The translations under genes were made by a program, and so were the position numbers. The notes under the pieces are model-generated. The model saw nothing but the letters and a program-made list of their open reading frames with translations, was not told the DNA's origin and searched no databases. From contig JBEWZL010000022.1 of the NCBI GenBank assembly GCA_045837725.1, positions 62,001 through 126,000 of the forward strand: a DNA stretch of 64,000 bases, in the 5' to 3' direction. The stretch comes from Vermamoeba vermiformis. Lineage: Eukaryota > Tubulinea > Echinamoebida. Below, in pieces: positions 46,041-58,077 of this stretch (position 1 is its first letter; each line of letters starts with the position of its first letter).

Positions 46041-48501
46041 ATGTCTTCTGATCTCAACTACAAAGAGATGCGAAAAGCTGTCGAGAACGAGCAGGCTTTA
46101 ATGAAGTTCATGCTCGCTCTGCCTCCAGATCAATTTCAGGTAGATTACGATATTTTGTGTTGAGAGATGCCAAAAATTATTTTTTAAAATTCAACGCACG
46201 TTGCCAATTACAATCAAATACGAAAACCTGCGTTTATTAAATTCAGTCACTCTACTTATCACAAATATAAATTAAACGGTCGTCTGATATTTTGTTGCCA
46301 GAAACTTATGGAAACCTCGGCAGAATATGCGAGAGCTATGAAAGCTACATCCGAAGTAGAACTTACTAAATTTAGACATCAAAAAGAAATCGAAAAAGAA
46401 CAATTAGCACAGCAAAAAGTGCGTGAAGCTCGAGAGGCTGATCTGGAAAGGTAATGCTAAGACTCTTGATGCCTTTATTGCCCAACTAAGCGATGCTACA
46501 ATAATAGGAGGCAGTTCGAAGAAGAAACTAAGCGCAGGAATGAAGAAGATAAAGTGCGACGTGAAAAAGAGAAGTTGGAACATCGACTCAAGCGCGAGAC
46601 TGAAGAAGAAGAGGTTAGCTTAGAAAGGTTATAAGAGCGTAGTACTTAATATATTTGTATATTAGAAACGACAAAAAGTGCGATTGCAAGCGAAAAAAGA
46701 ATTTGAAAAGATGGATGAGGAACAGAATTAAGCGCGAACAAGAAGCTGAACGAAAAAAGCTCGAATTGGAAGAGAAACGACGTGAAGCCGATATTGCGCA
46801 TCAAAAAAAGCTCGTTGAATCGAAATTAGAGGCAAAGGCAAAGTAAGTTATAAAAATTAACTGAATATTTAACTGACAGATGACATCCAGGATCGAACGA
46901 GAAAATGAGGTTAAAATGGCAGATTTTCGATTGCAGCAGAAAGTCAAGAAGGCCGAAGCGATGAAAGAATATTACCTGGAAAAAGAACGAGAACTGCAAA
47001 AGATCAAAAGTAGTTACGACGTCGAAAAAGAGCGTATCAAGTGGGAGAAAATGACAGAATTTTTCAGCGGTGACGAAGGTCATAAGCGAATGTGGAACAT
47101 AGGTGGTGTAGTTATTGGCGCGATGGTAACATTATACGGCTTAAAAACAGGTTATCCGCTCGTGCAAAAGGGACTCAAGAACTACTTCTTTAGACCAACG
47201 GTACGTGCTCCTATTAACTATAATAAGATAACTAATGTAATTTTCCTATTAAGCTCGTGTCCAAGTACCATCGTTATGATAATAAGATGAAGTCACTATT
47301 CACCAGGGCTGAGAAAAATAAGCCGAATGTCATCTTACGCCCGGATCTGCAACGCAAAATGGACTCCATCATTCAATGTAAGCGCATATCCTTATAGTAT
47401 ATTAGTCTACTATTATGCATTCTAATTAAGCAATAATTTAGCTACTCGAAATACATCGAGCCGAGGTGGATTTTATGGTCATTTAATGTTGTACGGCCCT
47501 CCTGGTACTGGCAAAACTCTGTTCGCTGAGAAACTGGCTAGGGAGTCTAAGATGGGTACGTAGCATATTAATCATTATAATAACTCCAATCTCACCAGCA
47601 TCTGATTGGTCTAATTGATTCTTTTTTAGACTTTGCTCTGATGACAGGCCCTTCTTTCGACCAATTTAAGCCTAATGAAGCTATAGTAGAGATCAAGAAC
47701 TTGTTCTCTTGGGCAAAGAAGTCTAAAAGAGGCTTGTTATTGTTCATAGACGAGGCAGATTCGTTTTTAGAACATCGCTCGACTTTAAATCCAGAACGTG
47801 TTCGCGTCTTGGTAAGACTAGGAAATACACCTTGCAAGCATATATTTTTAGTTTGCGCTAACTCCGTAGATTCGCCGCCTTATTTAACGGCTGATCCAAA
47901 AATAGACAATACTAACTTCGTTTCAATTTACTTAGAACGAGTGGATATCTCAAACAGGCACTGAGACTCGTCAGTTTATGTGCGTTTATGCGACTAACCG
48001 AGCTGAAGTGCTTGATCCAGCAATTCAGTCGCGTATCACTCGTTCTTTCGAATTTCCTGCGCCGTCGCATGATGAACTTTTAGGAATGCTACAGCAATAT
48101 ATACAGATGTATCTTATCGATGAAGTTGGTTTGCAAGGTAAAAGCTCGCTTGTCGGAGATTGAAATTACTACAATTAGAAATTGCCATTTATAGCATGTA
48201 ATATTAATTTGTAATCATTACAGAGACGAAGCAATGGTGGAAACGAGCTGTTACTAAGAGAATCGATATCTCCCTCATTGACTATGCCACTATGCATAAA
48301 TTGGCTAAAGAATTTGCCAAGCACCGGTTTGTGGGTCGGGATGTGACGAACTTCGTTATTTCCGTAGCGCAAGAAGCTTACGCTGACCCTAACTTCGCCG
48401 TAACTCCGTTAATGCTCTCTGAGGTCATGCGAGATCAGATCAAGAAAAAACAGACCGAACTTCAATACTCCGAAAAGTTTGCCACTCGGCTACGCCTGTA
48501 G
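46041..48501 (+). CDS. ATAD3: ATAD3-type mitochondrial AAA+ ATPase
   Basis: Inner mitochondrial membrane AAA+ protein that supports nucleoid and cristae organisation in animals and plants. ATG at 46041. The N-terminal half is a charged coiled coil (EYARAMKATSEVELTKFRHQ, QFEEETKRRNEEDKVRREKE, KVKKAEAMKEYYLEKERELQ), followed by a TM-like segment (MWNIGGVVIGAMVTLYGLKT) and the linker. The AAA domain has Walker A YGPPGTGKTLFAEKLA, Walker B LLLFIDEADSFLEHR, sensor YATNRAEVLDPAIQSR and the C-terminal helical lid (FVGRDVTNFVISVAQEAY). The intron at 47815-47955 joins RVRVL to NEWISQTGTETRQF in phase. Within the coiled coil near 46666-46850 the frame is ambiguous: KRQKVRLQAKKEFEKMDEEQ then stops, while a +1 frame continues KREQEAERKKLELEEKRREA. 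Confidence 0.93.
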
Positions 48502-48598
48502 TGCTACTAAAACAGTGTTATTATCGAATCGCGTTTATTTATTATTCGACTTAATCACTAAATATAATACGTTACAAAAACTGAAGCCCTGCAATTGA

Positions 48599-51500
48599 TT
48601 ACATAATCAAAGCGAGCAAGGCAACAGACAACACGCCGCAAACAGCCAATTGTTCGGCACCGCTGACGGGCTTGGAGATGGGCGAATTGCTGCCGCTAGG
48701 ACCAGATCCGGAAGGAGTAGATCCACCAGGAGATCCGGCAGGCGCGGATTGAGGAGTGATTCCAACCGCTTGAGGAGGGGTGTTGCCTTTGATCTCAGCT
48801 GTAATATACATTATTAGTACTCGTCATATCTTAAAAGACTTCACACGTACTAGGCAACGGGTTAGAGCTGACGTCGGTGACGGTGACCACAGGCACGTTC
48901 GTGTTGAGCGTGTCAATGCCACCTGAATTGACAAAACTGTAAATAGCGATGGCACTGGCGGAAGTAACTTCAATGTTGATCGAGGAGCCACCAGCACGCT
49001 TGACAAGTGGGGTGATGGTAATGTTGAGTTGAGCGGAGCTGACGCCCAACAAATTGCTGAGAGCGTCGATAATGCTCTGCAATTCACCGTTCAAAGTGGC
49101 GGCGTCAGAAGAAGAGATCAATTGGAACACAAAGTCGCTGGGGCAAGCGAGCTCGGGCATGTTGAGGTCGAAGCCAAGGATCATACCATCGGCGTACCAT
49201 TCAGCAAAGGTGGGATTGACAGATGTGCCCTATTTAATGACACGTTAGCCATCTAGTTAACGAGCGACTGTTGCAAAGTGAACTGAACTTACGACAAAAG
49301 TGACCTTGGGGAAGATATCATGTCTGCCAGGCTGGAAGGTCATGGGCAAGTTACCGCCTTCCACGTCCAAGTTGACGAAGTTGATTGTCGGGGTCAAGGT
49401 GGCCTCAGTCTCGAAGATGTTCTCGTAAGAGAAGAACGCGTAGTACTTGCCGTTCACCACTTCAACGCACTGAATGATGGTATTGATGCGACCACCAATG
49501 CAGGCGGGGATATCATAATCACAACCAGCTGTCGGGGCTGTGCAAGTGGAGCAGATATCAGGGACGGGAGGAGCGCTGAAGGGGACGAACGAAGGAGTGT
49601 TCGAGCCTTGAGGAGCAGCAACGGGAGCAGCAGGAGTAGGCAAAGGGTTGCACCTGCCGTTTATGCAGTAGATCTTGTTGTAAAAGTCGCAGTCAATAGC
49701 CAAAACGCAAATCTCGCCAGTGGCGCAAGACATGTTCAAAGCTTGAGCACAGAGGGTACCACCGCAGTCAACGTCGGTTTCAACTCCGTTCTTGATACCG
49801 TCATCACATCTGGGAATATCTGTAGACGATATCAATCAATCGTTGCGCAGAGACATTATAACACTAGCTCGATCTACTTACCGCACTTGCCGCTGTTGCA
49901 GTAGTTGTCCTCGCAGTCAGAGTTTTGAGAGCAACCCTTGGCGAGAGGACACTTCCTCGTGCACACAGGGCCACCGCAATCAATGTCAGTCTCAAAGTTG
50001 TTCTTGAAGCCGTCGGTGCAAGAAGCTGGTTTGCAGGTACCAGCAAATTTGCCTCTGTAAGGGTTGATATAATCAATGTCGCCGCAAGCCACGTTGTTGC
50101 AATCAAAAGCTGTCCAGCATCTCTGGCCGACATTGCAAAGTACACCAGTAGCGTCGTTTTCTTTGCACCATTGACCACAATCACCACTGGGAGGCTCGAA
50201 GCCGTTATCTTGTCCGTCGTGGCAAGTAGCGTCCTCTGAACAAAAAAGGTCATTACAACAACTCACATACACTTGTTTTAGTTAAACTTACGGCATTTGC
50301 CGTTGAGGCAGACCCAGCTATCGCAATCATCGAAGCTGTCGCACTTTTTGGCAGTAAAACATCTTGGGCAGTTGGTTTCGAGGGGGCCGCAATCGATATC
50401 AGTCTCCAGGCCGTTCTGAACACCGTCGAAGCAGGTGGCCGATTCTATTGTGTGGTCCGGTTAGACTTGTTCATCAGCAAGTTGGAACTCATTATCACTT
50501 ACGGCAAGTCTGATCAACAACACTGCAATAGCCGCTGACACACATAGCATCTGAAGTACAGGGAACATTATTCGGGCATTTTGATTTTCCCCCCTGTGCG
50601 CAGAGGGCACCACCACAATCGGGGCCAATTTCGTCGGAATTCTGAATACCATCAACGCAAGTCGCGGTCGCTAAGACAATTGTCAGTGGGCGTTCAGCGG
50701 TCCTTGCAAGGTACTTACTGCATTTGCCGTTATTGCACACCAGCGAATCACAATCAGTGCCCGCATAGCACGACTTGCCAGCAGCACATTTAGCGCAGTT
50801 AGGACCACCACAGTCGGTGTCAATTTCGCCTTGGTTCAAAACGTTATCTCCGCATGTTGCAGCAGCTGCAAAATTACAGTTAAGAAAACAAGTATAAACA
50901 CTGCTTGAAGAAATAGTTACCGCAAAAGCCGTTGGAGCAGCTGTTGCTATCACAGTCTGCGTTTGAAACGCAAGGTGAACCACTACCGCACTTGTCTAGG
51001 CAAACAGCGCCACCGCAATCAATGCCAGAGTCGTAGTTGCTATCTTGTTTGCCGTCACGGCATTTAGCGTTGACAGGTGAGAAGGCAATGCCTTTGAAGA
51101 GCTGATTGTCGTCGCTTCTGAACAATTTCTTCCTGGACAAGGGAGTATCAAAGCTGCCTTCGCCAGCAGTGTCGGTGAACTCCCAGACTTCAGAGTAGAC
51201 AGCACCAGCAGGGCGGTAAGTGACGTAGAGGTAGACAGTGGTTGAGACCAAACGACCAGTGATGCCGAAGTACTCGCCACCGTCGTTGTTCAAGTAGAAG
51301 CTGTTGTAATTAAGGGCGTTCTTTGAGAAGGCCTTGTAGATGCGTTGAGGAGCAGAGGCGTCTGTCATGTAGTAGAAGTAGTTGCCGCCGTAGGGAATGG
51401 ATACTATGCCGTTAGGGTCGTTGGGGATGGTACTGGCAGCGTAAACGGTGCTGAACGGATAATCGTTCCGCACGTTTTGCTGGATGTACCTCCAAGCCAT

Positions 51501-52371
51501 GCCAGGGGTAGTGTAGGCCACAGTAGTCGTTAAGCTATCAGGATCCATGAGGGTAAGAGCGCGCACGTTGTCGCCGGAGTAGTCGCTAGTCTGCTTCCAG
51601 TTGAAGATTCCGAAGAAGCGGTCGATCATACGAATACCATAGAAAGGTCTAAGAGAGTTGCCGTAGAAAGAGGTCAAGCAAGAGACGGGACCATATGTTC
51701 CGGAAAGAGGGGTAATGACGGATGTGATGTAGCCTTTGCCAACACCAGCATCACCTTCCATATAACCGATGGGAGTTCCGGTATCAACGAAGCCATTGGA
51801 GCCCAAGAAGGAGACGACGCGATTGATAACCCTTGAATCGCTGTTTTCGGGAGATGTAGTACCGACATCGGCTCTAAAGCAGCCAAAACCGATCTGGCTT
51901 TTATCCAAGCCAAGGGCCAAGTGACCAGAATAAGCAGCAGTTTGACTATGGGTGCACTTATAGTAGTTGCTGTTGCCTAGCGCGTCACTAATAAAATAAT
52001 AATAAAATTAATTGTGGATTAAATTTTAACCGAAACTCGATTTCTTCTTCCATACCTAGTTCGAACGGCGATTGAATTTAGCTTAGCACCAGTTGTTCTG
52101 TCATAGTAGTCGAAGTAGATGGGCACAGTTTTAGTTCCGGTGGGAGAGGCGGGATCTAAAAACAATGATTGTAAATTGTGTTGTGGATGGTTTTTCAAAC
52201 GTAAAGAACCGGAAAAATGTATCTAATACGTATGACTGCATAATACTTACTATCAGTGTCTCCAATTCTATAAACAATGAGTTGATCGCGCACGAAAGCA
52301 TCCTTCTGTGCTTCGCTCAAAGCGAGAAGGCAGGCGAGTGCTACGACAAGGGAAATACAGAGTCGATGCAT
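48599..52371 (-). CDS. Large cysteine-rich GPI-type surface protein
   Basis: Signal peptide at 52371 (MHRLCISLVVALACLLALSE). A large exon set (51920-51070) is beta-rich and propeller-like (DRFFGIFNWKQTSDYSGDNV, GGNYFYYMTDASAPQRIYKA). Seven Cys-rich modules follow, each with CxDGxxN ... ETDxDCGGxxC ... CxxxxDCxxxxCxNGxC, for example DGIKNGVETDVDCGGTLC and CGDNVLNQGEIDTDCGGPNC, mostly one per exon. Next come a domain with NTIIQCVEVVNGKYYAFFSY and PMTFQPGRHDIFPKVTFV, and a SEA-like unit (ATLNGELQSIIDALSNLLGV, SSAQLNITITPLV). The Pro/Ser/Gly linker and hydrophobic end (AEQLAVCGVLSVALLALIM) suggest a GPI anchor. Order of parts matches the gene at 20457-23666 apart from the inserted Cys modules. 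Confidence 0.85.
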
Positions 52372-52861
52372 CGTAAGACCTGTTGTTTACCAAAGCAGCT
52401 GAAAAAAATGAAATGATCACGGTTCGGGTGAACTAAACCGCCAAAAAAACGAACAACAGTCTTTGTAAATTTCTAAATAAGGAAATTTGATTTTGTTCTC
52501 TCTTCTTCTTATCTTTATCGCTTTTCTTCAATGATTAATTGAAATGGGACCCAAAGACCATTTGGCTTTGGTCGTTTAACCTACGTTTCCTTTTCGAAGC
52601 TCAATTTGGATCAGGTAAGAAATTATGTAGAAACTGTCAACTTAAACAATGCAGTACGCGATTGTAGTAAAATACGTTCGTGAATTGAATTAAACCAAGC
52701 GATTCGGTTGAATGTGAATTGACAGCAACGAGTATCCGGAAATTGAATCGTTTACCTACAGGTGCGTAAAGACTTAAGATATGGTACATCCACGTCGACT
52801 CTTGCGTTTCCCATCTTTAGCTGAATTTTCATCAGCGAATAATTCAACTTTTTCCTGTTGA
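52372..52861. other. Leader region of the cysteine-rich surface gene
   Basis: The minus strand carries AAATTTCCTTATTTAG at about 52473-52488, the form of several intron acceptors in the window, and a GT-rich donor candidate upstream, so a 5' UTR intron is likely. It is also the 3' side of the CH-domain gene. No ORF of note. Confidence 0.45.
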
Positions 52862-55547
52862 TCAGATCATTAGCTCGACGATCGAAAAAACTTTTTTTCT
52901 CCGCTTTATACGTACGACTAATGTAGTTATAACAGTCTCATCAATGCCGAGTTGTTTTCCCATGTTGCTAACAAACAGTTGGATGGAAGGAACGGGTAGT
53001 TTGCCCCAGCCCCACATGCGTTCGATCACTAAAAAACGTACGTCAATCCTTTCATGATCGTCGAACGAGTACATCGCAACTTACTCTGTTGAAGCTGCAA
53101 TATGACGAAAATCTGTTGTTTCGGGGTGAGAAGCTGCGGATCAAGCTCTTTGCCCGCTCGAAATATTTTCTTTCCTTCTTTCGCCAAAGTGTCTAACAGA
53201 AACCGATATTAGTATAGTAATATCAACCGTGAACTGATCGTAATCTCGGAGCAATTGTACCCCAAAATAGCTCCTCCCAAAAGCGTAAGTTGGACCAGAT
53301 GTGGTGTTCTTTAATGAAATCTTGAATGTAATCGCGGTGCTCTTCGTTGTTTCTGTAGATAAGCGCTGTTTTTTCGAGCAAGATCTTCGCGCTAATGTAA
53401 TCGCCTCTGCGGAACTAAAAGTTAGCTCGTGGGTGCTTGAATCACGTGTTTAACTTACCCGTTATTCAAATGTAGTTCGTTCAAGCATAAATTGATGAGA
53501 TACAGCAACAGCTCGAAAGAGTTGTCTGACAATTCCGTGTCTTTTTTCTGGTTGAAAAGATGTCAAAATTCCTCACACAAATGTAAATTTAAATTTAAAT
53601 TACCTTGTTTAGCGATGAGCTGACGAAATAAGCGAATAATCTACGACCTGAATCAACATCGAATAGCTTTCGCACGGTCTCAATGTCTTTGAACTCGACG
53701 TATGGTGAGTTATGCAAAATTTCATCGATAATGTCGTGAAAGAAATCCACGAGTGATTGATCCATGCCTTGCTCAATGTACAGCACCTTATTGTAGATCT
53801 CTTCGTGATTCTGCTAAGCTAGTGTAAGAAACAACCGCTGCGGTTATTCAAAATTACCTTGAATGAGTGTGATTTAGTTTGGATCTTGTCAATTTCGTCA
53901 AGTTCCGCGAGGGCTGGATCCAGATTGGACTATTGAAATATAAATTAGGAGGTAGAACCGAATAATATTACTAGCTTACTTTGATTTGCAATTGCCACAC
54001 TTCGTGTTTCAGTTTCTCAATTTCCGCTTTGTACTTGACAATTTCCATGTCACGTGCCTCGATGATCTCTTCGAGTTTAGGATTGGCGGTTGTGGCACGA
54101 TTACGCGGGGAAGATACACGCTTCAGCTGCTTGATCTCGTCTTGAAGCTGCTGGATCTTTTGTTTGCTGTCTTTGTCTGCTCGCTGATACTCAAGTAGCT
54201 GCTTGTTCAGTTGGGCAATGTCCGCGGCGTTGGATCTGATAAAGTCAGAACGTAAAGTTATCGAGTAAGCACTTACGTTTGGGCAGTATTCTTGTACGGC
54301 ACTGGCATGGATTGTAATCGGGTTCTTTCGAGCTCTTTTTGCTTCTTGTCTTCGTTCTCTTTGGTCTGTTTCAGCGTACTCAAGTCACGCTTGACTTGGT
54401 CCAGTTCCTGCTGCAACATTACCTTGCTCTTCAGCTCGTTGTCTAATAGCTCTCGTAACTTCTTTAGCCTAATTGATCGCAGTAGATTAGAACTAAGTCG
54501 ACACGTGTCACAAGGTTGTTCTTACTCTTCTTCAAGGGCTTTGCTCTCAGCATTGCTAATGCTAGGCCTAGGACTCGTCGAGGTGTTACTAGTGTTAGCA
54601 GTATTGTTGTTATTGTTAGCTGTGTTGCTGACAGAATTTGAAGGTTGTCTTGGTGAATCATCAACGATATCGGACACTGTCACGACACGTCCCGTTTGAA
54701 TAGCGGTCCATTTACGTGGCGGCTTTGACGAGACTGGCCTCATCGACGTTTCTTTCTGCGGTGATCTGTATTAGACTTCATTAGTACCTCGCTCATGATC
54801 ACAAAAGTCACGTGTCAACATTACGTAGTATTCGTCTTAGTAACTCCTTGACCAACCACTCGACGTAAAGCAGCGATATTTTGAAGAACCTACGTTAAAT
54901 GTTATTAATATTTGTATCGTACCTAGGACGCTTTGAACTTACAGACTGCATTCCTCGCTTTTGATGCAGATCTGACGGTATAAATACATTGGTAGACGGC
55001 ACGCCGAGCTGCCAACACGCTTTCAAATAGAAATTGATATTTTCCTAATTAATCTCAGTTAATTGACAGTGTTGAAGGTGGTGGGCTTGATCCTTCTTAC
55101 AATTTCAACCAAAGCGTGGAATTTGCCAGTGGTAGTAAATTTCCTGATTGCACCGGGCCTTAAAGTATTAACAAGCCTATATACATGGAATAAATATCAG
55201 AAATTTGATGGTAATTAATCAAAATTAATTGCAATCGTATAATATCGTATAATGGATCACAATATTACCTGCATAATATTACGCCATTTTTTAAACAAAG
55301 GTGAGTATCTGGGGAAGGTAATTTCTCTCCTAAGACGGACTCAATCCAGCTTCGAATTTCTTTTTCAAACTCTGGGTCTTCTTTGTCCTTTATCTGGTGA
55401 AGAAACATCCATTAATATTTTTTAAGACTAAAATAATATATTTTTTACCTTTAAATACGTTTCAGCGTCTAATCCGTATAAAATTCTGCCGTCATCTGTT
55501 TCCACGCCGCCACTGAAGTTAGCTACATTGCTTTTTAGTATAGACAT
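52862..55547 (-). CDS. Calponin-homology protein with coiled coil and SBF2-like C-terminus
   Basis: ATG at 55547 (MSILKSNVANFSGGVETDDG). A single CH domain: EFEKEIRSWIESVLGEKLP, HLCLKNGVILCRLVNTLRPG, KFHALVEIENINFYLKACWQ, LGVPSTNVFIPSDLHQKRGM, QSVLQNIAALRRV; it should bind actin or a signalling partner. An Asn/Ser/Thr low-complexity linker (NTANNNNNTANTSNTS) and long coiled coil follow (LLDNELKSKVMLQQELDQVK, IQQLQDEIKQLKRV). The C-terminal third (MDQSLVDFFHDIIDEILHNS, RRGDYISAKILLEKTALIYR, HHIWSNLRFWEELFWDTLAK) resembles the SBF2/KIAA0513 domain. Last exon ends IVELMI. CH plus this C-terminal domain is an arrangement I have not met. At least ten introns. Confidence 0.82.
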
Positions 55548-55812
55548 GATTAAGAACGATTATTTCATGTCATTTGCACGAGTTGATCAATTAATTATCA
55601 TTACGCAAAGGGCTGAAAGGAAATTTTTGGTGACATTTGACACTTGCTGACAAAAAACTAGATCCACTGCCCGTTGCTACAAGAAGTAGAAACATTACAT
55701 TATTATTGAATAGAATATAGTATGAGTTAAGTTGACTTCTCCCAGAAGAACATCCGGATCTCTCAGACACGGCTACAATATAAATTTAGAGTTTACGCAC
55801 AGTGAAAATTAT
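55548..55812. other. Spacer between CH-domain and carboxypeptidase genes
   Basis: Promoter of one gene and 3' end of the next, 265 bp; nothing else seen. Confidence 0.4.
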
Positions 55813-57779
55813 TTACAAGATTGGAATCAAGCTTTTGAGCTTATTCATCACCGCAGCCTTGTCGCTGTCAACATTTGAATTCAAAGGCGGCAAATAATCG
55901 CTGAAATTTTGATTGTTCAAGAACCGATTGATCATATCGACTGACGGGCCAGGCACGTCGTACGGCACCATGTGACTCGCGCCATTCACTTGCAAGAAGA
56001 TGAGATTTCGCGCTGACTTGGCATAACCTGCAATTTTTTTATCGACAAGCCAAGTATATCGTCCGCTATCCCTATACTCCTATAATATATATATATTATA
56101 AGGACTATAGTTATGTATTTCATAATTAATTTTTACGTACTTGAACGTATTCCCAATTTAAATTATCCAACGCCATTTCCGTGCCTAAATGATTGCAAAT
56201 ATAATCGAATTGACCATTGTAAAGCAGTACTCTAATATTGCTATTCAATAGTTCAACGAGCACGTCGATTGAAGCGAGATTATTATCGCCGTATAATCGA
56301 TCACCAACTGGATTCGAACAATCTTCAAAACAACTCGGATCTTGTTGCGCATGAATGGCCTCGCGGACATCTTTCCTATTTAAGTATTTCCTAATACGTT
56401 CTACGCCTATAGATCCATAGTTAAAATTAAAACGAAGAATAAATAAAGGCGAAAAATTTGATAACTTGCCATTGGGCCAATTCATGTCATTACAATTATC
56501 CAAATATTGCCTAATATCATAGACATTAAAGCACTGCGAGGGGGATCCCGATAATGACAGCGGTGCCTTCCAGTTTAAGTCGCACATATTGCCTAAAAAG
56601 GAAATTTATCAGGAAATTATTAGGATAAGCCCGTATTGTCTCTAATTTCATCAAATAAATATATTCGTACCAGGCGTAGTATCAGTGCCATTGGCTATTT
56701 GTTTCATGCACTCTTGATAGATCTGATCCACCAATAATTTTTCTTGCGTACCGAGTAGACCGGCGTTATACGTAAAAGTTGAATATGACTAATAGAGACG
56801 TAGTAAGAATACTTTAGCGCATATTAACAGTATAATGCGTACCTCGTATTGATATTTTGGGTTGATCCATCCATTTCCAATTGCAACACCAATTAAATTG
56901 AGAGGAAGGCCTTGTTGATTGCTATTGGCTTTGAGAATATACCGCGAGATGTAAGGAATATAGACCTACTCATATTACCATAGTTAATCATAAGCGCATC
57001 GATAATTTAAAATAGGAGATCCAGGTAGTATTTTTCATTTTACGAAAATCAGAAAATAAAAGAAAATAAATATACGTACACCTGCATAGCTCTCTCCAGC
57101 GATATATATTTCATTGCCAGCATAGGATTCGAATATCAAAAAGAATTGCTGCAGGAAATTGTAGAATTGCACGTCGATTTGCGATTGATTGCTCAACAGG
57201 CCAGTCTGATTCATAATAAAAGACATGCCCGTGCCTACTGGCTGATCGATGTATATTACATTTGCTTGTTGGTTCCAGCTGTACGGATTCAGCTTAATTT
57301 GTAGATCTTGGGTCAGCCGCAACGGTCCATTTTCGACAAATAAACCTATTTTTACGGTGAATAAATATATAGAATATATATGATAGCATTACCGTCCATA
57401 GAGCTGCATCCCGGTCCTCCATTAAGCCAAATTAATATCGGATCTGTACTCGGACTTCTTTGAGACTCGAAAAACCAGAAAAATAGCTGTCCATTATTAA
57501 TAGGGTCTACAGTTATGTACCTAACGATTGTAAATTATGTTAGTTCGACATTATTATTCCGTATTTTTCGAATTTACTGACGAAAAATCTTATTTAAAAT
57601 TAATTGTGCAAAACTTACCCCGAATACTGCTTAAAATTAATAGTACTATTTAATCCAGGTAAATTGTTTATAATATAATCATTAATACTCTTTTTGCTCC
57701 AATTTGGACTGGATGTAACAAAAGCAAGGGACACGAGCAGCAAAATGATGGCGCCCGATGCTAATAATTGTAGTCGCAT
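55813..57779 (-). CDS. Serine carboxypeptidase (S10 family)
   Basis: Lysosomal or secreted exopeptidase acting at acid pH. The start was set at ATG 57779, which gives signal peptide [20 protein letters not shown]; an ATG further upstream in the same frame would bury it. Catalytic motifs are all present: oxyanion region [13 protein letters not shown], the ER-to-lysosome family block [20 protein letters not shown], nucleophile [11 protein letters not shown], Asp in [20 protein letters not shown], and His in [20 protein letters not shown]. Seven or eight exons joined by short introns, one with acceptor motif CTAAAAAGGAAATTT (56593-56607, minus). Closest in style to CPVL/vitellogenic-type carboxypeptidases. 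N-linked sites are frequent. Looks complete and active. Confidence 0.94.
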
Positions 57780-58077
57780 AAATCTAACTCGTGCTAAGTT
57801 CAAATGCAAATAATCGTGCGAGGACAACAAATAATTGTGTGCTTCTCTTATCATAATGGCGCCATAATAATCAAAACACACCTTCCAACCGGTTTAAACG
57901 ATCAATAGCAAGCTATACTAACAACGAATGGTTATTATGGTATTATTTGCGAATGTTCCTTCTTGTTGCGATTGAGTTCCGTTGCGAAGATTTTGATCTG
58001 AATTCAGTTTATTTTATTTTCAGTGCGTGCTTGCCAGTAGACCACAAATAGGCCAATAATATATATAGCACAAAGTC
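57780..58077. other. Divergent promoter, carboxypeptidase / SLC35F6
   Basis: 298-bp divergent region; no element recognised. An upstream minus frame at 58020-58220 overlaps the SLC35F6 first exon and is a shadow. Confidence 0.4.

Noticed and set aside
49320-49904. 194-residue plus-strand open frame
   Set aside because: Lies antisense to the Cys-rich modules and QPTxF domain of the surface gene, whose minus frame has clear domains; low similarity to any real protein composition.
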